From positions 1-9,711 of the forward strand of contig DLOP01000048.1 in the NCBI GenBank assembly GCA_002478505.1: a stretch of DNA of 9,711 nt, given 5' to 3'. Under the pieces are notes generated by a model, which worked only from the letters and a program-made list of their open reading frames with translations, did no database searches and had not been told where the DNA came from. This DNA is from Lachnospiraceae bacterium UBA7481 (GTDB taxonomy: Bacteria; Bacillota; Clostridia; Lachnospirales; Lachnospiraceae). Shown one piece after another: positions 4,908 through 9,711 of the stretch. Position numbers and translations under genes: made by a program. Each line of letters begins with the position of its first letter. Position 1 is the stretch's first letter.

Positions 4908-6170
4908 ATGCATAGCTACAAATTTTTACTTGACTTGGCAATTATATTATTATGTACCAAATTATTGGGTATTACGACAACAAGAATACGAATGCCGCAG
5001 GTGGTTGGTGCGCTGATGGCAGGACTTTTGCTGGGACCGGCGATGTTGGGAGTTCTGTCAGAAACGGATTTTTTGACTGCCGTGGCAGAACTGGGTGTGA
5101 TCGTTCTGATGTTCAGCGCCGGACTGGAAACGGATATCAAGGAGTTAAAAAAGAGTGGAAAAGCCGCTCTGATCATTGCAGTCTGCGGTGTTATCGTACC
5201 GATTGCAGGTGGTTTTTTGTGTGCCTATTTCTTTAATAAACCGGAAGTAATACAGTCAGACGCATCGTGCAGTGTTCTGCTGCAGAACATATTTATAGGA
5301 GTGATCCTGACTGCCACTTCCGTCAGCATCACAGTAGAGACGCTGAAAGAACTTGGAAGATTGAAAACGCATTCAGGTAATGCGATCCTCGGAGCGGCAA
5401 TTATTGATGATATTCTGGGAATTATTGCACTGACAATCATTACAAGTATGGCAGATCCTTCGGTCCGCATTTTAGTTGTTTTGGGAAAAATAGTGGGATT
5501 TTTTGTATTTGCCATTGTGGCCGGCTTCCTGTTTTATAAAGTTTACCACTATTGGACGTCACGCGCGGATAAAATGCGCCACAGGCATGTGATTGCGGCC
5601 TTTGTGTTTTGTCTGCTTATGGCATACCTGTCGGAACGTTTTTTTGGCGTAGCGGACATTACCGGAGCATACATAGCCGGACTGATCATTTCTAATACAG
5701 GAAAGTCCGAATATATGCTTGGAAAGTTTGATGTCGTATCATTTCTTTTACTGTCTCCTGTCTTCTTTGCAAATATAGGGCTTTCCGTTACGCTCCCGAA
5801 AATGACGCCCGCTATTATTCTGTTTACTCTGATACTTGTTATTGTGGCGATCCTGACAAAGATTATTGGGTGTGGTCTGGGTGCAAAGATGTGCGGATAT
5901 CAGACAAACCAATGCAAGCGGATCGGTGTCGGAATGGTATCCAGAGGAGAGGTTGCCCTCATAGTGGCAAGTAAAGGGACTGCACTTGGACTGTTGGGAA
6001 GCGCTTTTGTGGGACCGGTGGTGATTATGGTGGTGATCACAACAATCATTACCCCTATCCTGCTCAAGGTTGTCTACAGGAGCGGAGCAGTTGCCGCTGT
6101 TGAAGCAGATGAAGATATTACAAGACATTATGATGAACTTGCAGATGTACGTAGAGAGCATCAGTCATAG
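4908..6170 (+). CDS. CPA2-family cation:proton antiporter (Na+ or K+/H+)
   Basis: A 420-residue, highly hydrophobic protein with the Na_H_Exchanger fold of about 12-13 membrane segments. It shows the N-terminal MPQVVGALMAGLLLGP (29-44), the unwound-helix region ATSVSITVETLKELG (136-150), the paired ion-binding aspartates D167-D168 in AIIDDILGI, SPVFFANIGLS, and the late GMVSRGEVALI. The DD motif is that of electrogenic NapA-type exchangers. The protein ends without the cytosolic TrkA-N/RCK domain of KefB/KefC, so nucleotide control is absent. The start is set at ATG 4908: an in-frame TTG at 4893 would place the GGAG Shine-Dalgarno (4895-4898) inside the gene. Its role would be pH and cation homeostasis in the cytoplasmic membrane. 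The ion is not decidable from sequence. The lipoprotein gene follows after 31 bp and is probably cotranscribed. Confidence 0.9.
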   Translation: MHSYKFLLDLAIILLCTKLLGITTTRIRMPQVVGALMAGLLLGPAMLGVLSETDFLTAVAELGVIVLMFSAGLETDIKELKKSGKAALIIAVCGVIVPIAGGFLCAYFFNKPEVIQSDASCSVLLQNIFIGVILTATSVSITVETLKELGRLKTHSGNAILGAAIIDDILGIIALTIITSMADPSVRILVVLGKIVGFFVFAIVAGFLFYKVYHYWTSRADKMRHRHVIAAFVFCLLMAYLSERFFGVADITGAYIAGLIISNTGKSEYMLGKFDVVSFLLLSPVFFANIGLSVTLPKMTPAIILFTLILVIVAILTKIIGCGLGAKMCGYQTNQCKRIGVGMVSRGEVALIVASKGTALGLLGSAFVGPVVIMVVITTIITPILLKVVYRSGAVAAVEADEDITRHYDELADVRREHQS

Positions 6171-6201
6171 GAAAATTAGATAATTTACAGGGAGAAAATA
6201 T

Positions 6202-7254
6202 ATGAAATACACCAGAATAATTCTGACGCTTCTCACTTGCTGTATGGTATCCGGCTGTATAGCGGGGGAAAACGGGGGAACGGAAACAGTCATACCGGAA
6301 GATATCGTCGCGGAAGAATCCGTAAGGGATGATGTGGTCAGCGGGCAGGACTTAGAAGAGGAAGTTTCCCCGGAAAATACTGACGGAGAAGCCGCTGCAG
6401 AAATTGTACCGGAAGACGCGGAACAGAACTCTAAGGAGACGGTGTGGCCGGAACAAACGATCTCAGATGCCGGTGAGGTGGTATATGAACATAATGAGCA
6501 TGTTTGTGAGACCTGCGGTAAGGAGTTATATGCATATTATGTTGAGAGTGTGATATTTTCCACAGAGGTCATACCCTGCGCGGAGCAGGTCAATGAGATC
6601 CTTTGGGAAGATATGGAAACCGACGCTCAGCAAAAAGAGCATTCTTTGGAAGGACTTTTCGAATCCTATCAGAATGAATTTCAGGCTGAGATAGAAACCG
6701 AAGGTCCGGAATATGCATGCGACAATTATCACTTTATTGCAAGTCTTTTCGATACAAAATATTTTACTGGTGCGACGCAGTATGTATTTGAACGTGAAGG
6801 AGAGAAAGATCAGTATCCTTGTCTGGAAGTGGATTTTGAAGGTTACTGGTATAGTGGAGGAGCCCATGGTTTGCCGTATAAAAAAATATATCTGTTTGAT
6901 CTGGACGATGGTTCTATTGTATCTGTAGAAGATATATTAAATGTCAGTGAGGAAGAATTCCGTACGCTGGCTGCAGAATATACGGTGGAGGATTTCCGGG
7001 AAGATGGGGAAAAATATTTTTCAAATAATGAAGACAGCATATACGAGGATGTATATAAATATGTTGATTTTGATCATCTTATGTACTTTTCGGTGGAAGG
7101 GGTAGTAATTGAATACTCTCCGTATGAGTTAGGATGTTTTGGATCAGGATTCATTCCGGTAACCATACCTTATGAGGAATTGGGTATTCGACTGGTAGAT
7201 GCTTATGGAGTGGATATAACACCGTCGGATGGTAAATATTTTATAACATGGTAA
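6202..7254 (+). CDS. Lipoprotein with RsiV/DUF3298-like C-terminal domain and a CxxC motif
   Basis: A 350-residue exported lipoprotein. A basic, hydrophobic signal peptide ends in the lipobox VSGC, with C19 as the lipidated residue. Residues ~25-85 form a strongly acidic, low-complexity linker. A segment HNEHVCETCGKELY (97-110) has a CxxC pair, followed by a folded domain with the motif YWYSGGAHG (215-223) and the C-terminal phrases SPYELGCFGSGF and TIPYEEL. These match DUF4163/DUF3298 domains, found in RsiV anti-sigma factors and PdaC-type cell-wall enzymes, where they bind ligands such as lysozyme or sit beside a catalytic domain. No sigma-binding or deacetylase domain is present, so this looks like a stand-alone surface sensor or binding protein. 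GGGAGA precedes the ATG. It is probably coexpressed with the antiporter and ends before a hairpin terminator. Its function is unknown. Confidence 0.8.
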   Translation: MKYTRIILTLLTCCMVSGCIAGENGGTETVIPEDIVAEESVRDDVVSGQDLEEEVSPENTDGEAAAEIVPEDAEQNSKETVWPEQTISDAGEVVYEHNEHVCETCGKELYAYYVESVIFSTEVIPCAEQVNEILWEDMETDAQQKEHSLEGLFESYQNEFQAEIETEGPEYACDNYHFIASLFDTKYFTGATQYVFEREGEKDQYPCLEVDFEGYWYSGGAHGLPYKKIYLFDLDDGSIVSVEDILNVSEEEFRTLAAEYTVEDFREDGEKYFSNNEDSIYEDVYKYVDFDHLMYFSVEGVVIEYSPYELGCFGSGFIPVTIPYEELGIRLVDAYGVDITPSDGKYFITW

Positions 7255-7299
7255 TGAATAGTTTTGAGAGTTTTGGTTTTATCCGTTTTCCTTGTGATA

Positions 7300-7334
7300 A
7301 AAAGGTCTCCTATGTTCATCATAGAAGACCTTTT
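7300..7334. terminator. Bidirectional intrinsic terminator between convergent genes
   Basis: Arms AAAAGGTCT (7300-7308) and AGACCTTTT (7326-7334), a C/A mismatch, then CTATG (7310-7314) and CATAG (7320-7324) enclose the loop TTCAT. The stem is 14 bp long with one mismatch. It ends in T-runs on both strands: TTTTG rightward, TTTTTATC leftward. It lies 45 bp after the lipoprotein stop and 8 bp after the Enzyme I stop, and serves both. Confidence 0.88.
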
Positions 7335-7342
7335 GTTGATAA

Positions 7343-8980
7343 TCATTGTTTCCTTAGATCAATATTCCGCACTTCATTTCTTACCTTCAGCACAAATCCC
7401 GGAGATACGGAAAATTCATCGATACCCATCCGAAGAAAGGTTTCTGTTAATGTCGTATCGGCGGCAAGTTCACCGCAGATACCGATCCATGCGCCATGCT
7501 TGTGGGCATTTTGCGCGGAAAGCTCGATCAGCCTGAGGATCGCCTCATGGTGTGTGTCACAGAACTCTTCAAGATTGGAATTCTGCCGGTCGCAGGCAAG
7601 GGTATATTGTGTCAGGTCGTTGGTGCCTACGCTGAAGAAATCAACCATCGGAGCAAGCTTGTCGCTGATCATCGCCGCAGCGGGTGTTTCGATCATGATG
7701 CCGATCTCTACATTGTCAGAGTATTCGATATTTTCCGCTTTCAATTCTGCTTTGACTGCTTCGCAGAACTGCAGGGCTTTTTCCACCTCGGATACCGAGA
7801 TGATCATCGGGAACATGATTCCCAGATTGCCGTAAGCAGACGCCCGGTATAATGCCCGAAGCTGAGTCTTAAAGATCTCCGGACGTGTCAGGCAGATCCT
7901 GATCGCCCTGTAGCCGAGAGCTGGATTTTCTTCTTTGGCAAGATCAAAATAATCTACCTGTTTGTCAGCGCCGATATCGAGAGTACGGATGATGACCTTT
8001 TTGCCCGCCATGCTTTCCAGAACTTTTTTATAAGCTGTAAACTGCTGTTCCTCAGTAGGGTAATCGTCATTTTCCAGATAGAGAAACTCGCTTCGGAAAA
8101 GTCCGATGCCGCCCGCATCATTCTGTAATACCGCGCCGATGTTGCCTACGCCTCCAATATTGGCATAGATGTTAACTTTCGTGCCGTCAAGCGTCACATT
8201 CTCCTTGCCTTTCAGTTCCAGCAGAAGCTTCTTTTGCGCAATATCTTCGGCCTGTTTTTTTGTCATTCTGGCAAGAGTATCCTCATCGGGTTCTATGTAA
8301 ATCTCTCCCGTAAATCCATCAACGGCAGCGTTTTGTCCGTCTTTGATCTGCGTTAGGAATTCGTCGCCCACACCGATGATTGCAGGAATATTCATATTCC
8401 GTGCAAGGATCGCTGTATGGGAATTGGAAGAACCGTGTGCCGTAACAAACGCAAGTACCTTTTCTTTATCCAAAGACACTGTCTCGCTGGGAGCAAGGTC
8501 GTCGGCGCAGATGATCACCTTATCATCCGTAACGCTTTGTTCTATATTGTCCGCAGAAAGATTGGCAATCATGCGGTTGGAGATATCCTTGACGTCGGCG
8601 GATCTTGCCTGCATATAGGCGTCTTCCATTGTTGCGAACATTTCTGCAAAGTTATCCGCGGTAACGGCAATGGCATATTCCGCATTGACCTGTTGCGTCT
8701 CAATGATATTGTTGATGGAATCATTGTAATCCTCATCATCAAGCATCATCATATGGATCGAGAAGATCTGTGCATTGGCTTCGCCTACTTCTTTTAACGC
8801 CTTATCATAGATTGTCTGAAGTTGTGCGAGAGAGTATTCTTTTGCTTTCGCTACCCTTGCTTTTTCCGCGTCAATATCGCTGATATGTTCCCGTTTTACT
8901 TCCGTATCGCGCCGTTTGAAGATCGATATCTTACCGATCGCCACAGCGCTGTAAACGCTTTTTCCGGTAAATGTAAGCAT
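7343..8980 (-). CDS. ptsI: Phosphoenolpyruvate-protein phosphotransferase (PTS Enzyme I)
   Basis: This cytoplasmic enzyme takes the phosphoryl group from PEP and passes it to HPr, the first step of PTS sugar uptake. It has 545 residues, slightly short of the usual ~570. The N-terminal part holds the helical HPr-binding subdomain (about 25-145) and the phospho-histidine domain, with H188 in HGSSNSHTAILAR. The usual GG-x-TSH is changed to GSSNSH, but the His is kept. The C-terminal PEP-binding barrel shows GIGLFRSEFL (R296), R332, GIMIETPAA (E431), VGTNDLTQY and the catalytic cysteine in GICGELA (C502), so it should be active. AAAGGAGG precedes the ATG, and the gene follows the HPr gene by 37 bp. 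It is the last gene of the operon, ending at the hairpin terminator. Whether this is the sole or a second EI cannot be seen here. Confidence 0.96.
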   Translation of the reverse strand: MLTFTGKSVYSAVAIGKISIFKRRDTEVKREHISDIDAEKARVAKAKEYSLAQLQTIYDKALKEVGEANAQIFSIHMMMLDDEDYNDSINNIIETQQVNAEYAIAVTADNFAEMFATMEDAYMQARSADVKDISNRMIANLSADNIEQSVTDDKVIICADDLAPSETVSLDKEKVLAFVTAHGSSNSHTAILARNMNIPAIIGVGDEFLTQIKDGQNAAVDGFTGEIYIEPDEDTLARMTKKQAEDIAQKKLLLELKGKENVTLDGTKVNIYANIGGVGNIGAVLQNDAGGIGLFRSEFLYLENDDYPTEEQQFTAYKKVLESMAGKKVIIRTLDIGADKQVDYFDLAKEENPALGYRAIRICLTRPEIFKTQLRALYRASAYGNLGIMFPMIISVSEVEKALQFCEAVKAELKAENIEYSDNVEIGIMIETPAAAMISDKLAPMVDFFSVGTNDLTQYTLACDRQNSNLEEFCDTHHEAILRLIELSAQNAHKHGAWIGICGELAADTTLTETFLRMGIDEFSVSPGFVLKVRNEVRNIDLRKQ

Positions 8981-9017
8981 ATAGGACCTCCTTTTCTTTC
9001 AATTCATTTACGAACTG

Positions 9018-9284
9018 TTATTCACCAAATCCGCTTTCAAAGAGTTCCACAGCCTTGTCAAGAGCCGCCTGCTCATTTTCGCCGTCTGCGGTAATCTCAA
9101 CGTCTGTACCGCACTTGATTCCGGCTGCCATGATCTGCATTACTGCAGTTGCCTTTGCGCTCTTATCCCCTGCTTTCAACATTACGGTGCAGTTCGGGAA
9201 TTTTTTCATTTCCGCAACGATGATTCCTGCGGGTCTCATGTGCATACCCTGTTCATTGATGACTTTTACTGTTTTTGATACCAT
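9018..9284 (-). CDS. HPr-family phosphocarrier protein lacking the usual Ser46
   Basis: An 88-residue HPr-fold protein that shuttles phosphate from Enzyme I to the EIIA domain of the sugar permease. The active-site motif is GMHMRPAG, with H15 and R17 in the canonical positions; Met replaces the usual Ala after the histidine. The regulatory region differs. Where Bacillus HPr has KSIMGVMSLG, this protein has KATAVMQIMAAG. Anchoring on the conserved Gly leaves Ala at the Ser46 position, with a Thr one residue earlier. In Firmicutes, HPr kinase phosphorylates Ser46 to control catabolite repression, so this carrier may escape that control. GGAGGAATAATT precedes the ATG. It lies between the EIIC gene (55 bp upstream) and Enzyme I, as in dedicated fructose-type operons. 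It could be annotated ptsH, but the divergence argues for a specialised paralogue. Confidence 0.93.
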   Translation of the reverse strand: MVSKTVKVINEQGMHMRPAGIIVAEMKKFPNCTVMLKAGDKSAKATAVMQIMAAGIKCGTDVEITADGENEQAALDKAVELFESGFGE

Positions 9285-9339
9285 AATTATTCCTCCTTAA
9301 GAATTTATTTTTGAAATTTTCTTATTTTATCCGTATATA

Positions 9340-9711
9340 TCAAGCAGCAGCCTTCTTTTTCAGTACAGTCAGCAGGATCATACCTACTACGGAACCGGCT
9401 GCCAGTGCGACGAGATACATCGGCCAGTTGCCTACTACTGCGAATACGAAGATACCGCCGTGAGGAGCCATAAGCGTACAGTTAAATGCCATGGAAAGTC
9501 CGCCTGCCACTGCTGCGCCGATGGCACAGGAAGGGATGACTCTCAGAGGATCGGAAGCCGCATAGGGGATAGCGCCTTCTGTAATGAAGCTGAGACCCAT
9601 GATGTAATTGACAAGACCGCTTTTTCTCTCTTCCTCCGTCCATCTGTTCTTAAAGAATGTGGTTGATAATGCAATTGCAATCGGGGGTACCATGCCGCCC
9701 ACCATAACGGC
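9340..9711 (-). CDS. fruA: PTS fructose-type permease EIIC, C-terminal part (cut by the right window edge)
   Basis: The frame is open to the last base of the window and shows only the final ~124 residues of a PTS membrane component. Diagnostic stretches are GGMVPPIAIALSTTFF, GLSFITEGAIPYAASDP (the conserved EIIC sugar-binding loop of the fructose family) and MAPHGGIFVFAVVGN. They are followed by a last transmembrane helix and a basic tail (LKKKAAA). Fructose-family EIIC proteins import fructose or related sugars with phosphorylation at C1. The EIIA and EIIB domains normally lie N-terminal in the same polypeptide and would be outside the window. Placement upstream of HPr and Enzyme I points to one operon. 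Fructose is the most likely substrate, but mannitol-like or other hexose specificity is not excluded by this fragment. Confidence 0.88.
   Translation of the reverse strand, partial: AVMVGGMVPPIAIALSTTFFKNRWTEEERKSGLVNYIMGLSFITEGAIPYAASDPLRVIPSCAIGAAVAGGLSMAFNCTLMAPHGGIFVFAVVGNWPMYLVALAAGSVVGMILLTVLKKKAAA

Noticed and set aside
5748..6161. 137-codon minus-strand frame inside the antiporter
   Set aside because: A shadow of a strongly conserved membrane protein gene; the translation is rich in His, Cys and Asn with no recognisable fold or start signals.
7248..7852. Long plus-strand open frames opposite the Enzyme I gene
   Set aside because: Enzyme I is unmistakable on the other strand; these frames have no ribosome binding sites and low-complexity Ser/Arg-rich translations typical of antisense shadows.
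9299..9323. Hairpin-like AAGAA/TTCTT arms between EIIC and HPr genes
   Set aside because: The stem is short, entirely AT except one pair per arm, and interrupted by a two-base bulge; it is not convincing as a terminator or processing site.

Overview
The window looks like chromosomal DNA from a low-to-mid GC Firmicute of the class Clostridia, most likely a Lachnospiraceae-type gut anaerobe. This rests on strong AGGAGG-type ribosome binding sites, AT-rich intergenic DNA, Rhs wording (TLDLTRQYHN) that I associate with that family, a YtrA-type GntR regulator with its ABC exporter, and a fructose-type PTS cluster. The organism assignment is an inference.

Bases 1-715 (+ strand) are a degraded polymorphic-toxin/Rhs tail region. 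They hold the C-terminal end of an unrecognised protein cut by the window edge, a decayed second copy of its last ~20 codons exactly 100 bp downstream, a short internally deleted Rhs/YD-repeat fragment, and the out-of-frame C-terminal tail of another unknown protein.

Bases 716-4679 (- strand) are a tightly packed five-gene operon. In transcription order it encodes a YtrA-subfamily GntR repressor, an ABC ATPase, two six-helix ABC-2 permeases and a CPBP (CAAX-type/Abi) membrane protease. Its promoter is close to consensus (TTGACA, 17 bp, TATATT), has A-tracts upstream, and carries a perfect 16-bp palindrome over the -10 edge and start region, as expected for an autorepressed, inducible export or self-protection cassette. 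A perfect 16-bp palindrome also sits in the only large gap of the operon, between the ATPase and the first permease.

Bases 4545-4907 are the divergent control region, with several inverted and direct repeats. Bases 4908-7254 (+ strand) encode a CPA2-family Na+(K+)/H+ antiporter with a DD ion-binding motif, followed 31 bp later by a lipoprotein with an RsiV/DUF3298-like C-terminal domain and a CxxC motif. A bidirectional hairpin terminator at 7300-7334 separates this pair from the convergent right-hand operon.

Bases 7343-9711 (- strand) are the distal end of a fructose-type phosphotransferase operon: the C-terminal part of a membrane EIIC (cut by the window edge), then an HPr phosphocarrier, then Enzyme I. 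Together EI, HPr and the permease make a self-contained PEP-to-sugar phosphorelay. The HPr keeps the catalytic His15 but appears to lack the regulatory Ser46. I see no tRNA, rRNA, CRISPR array or intact insertion sequence.
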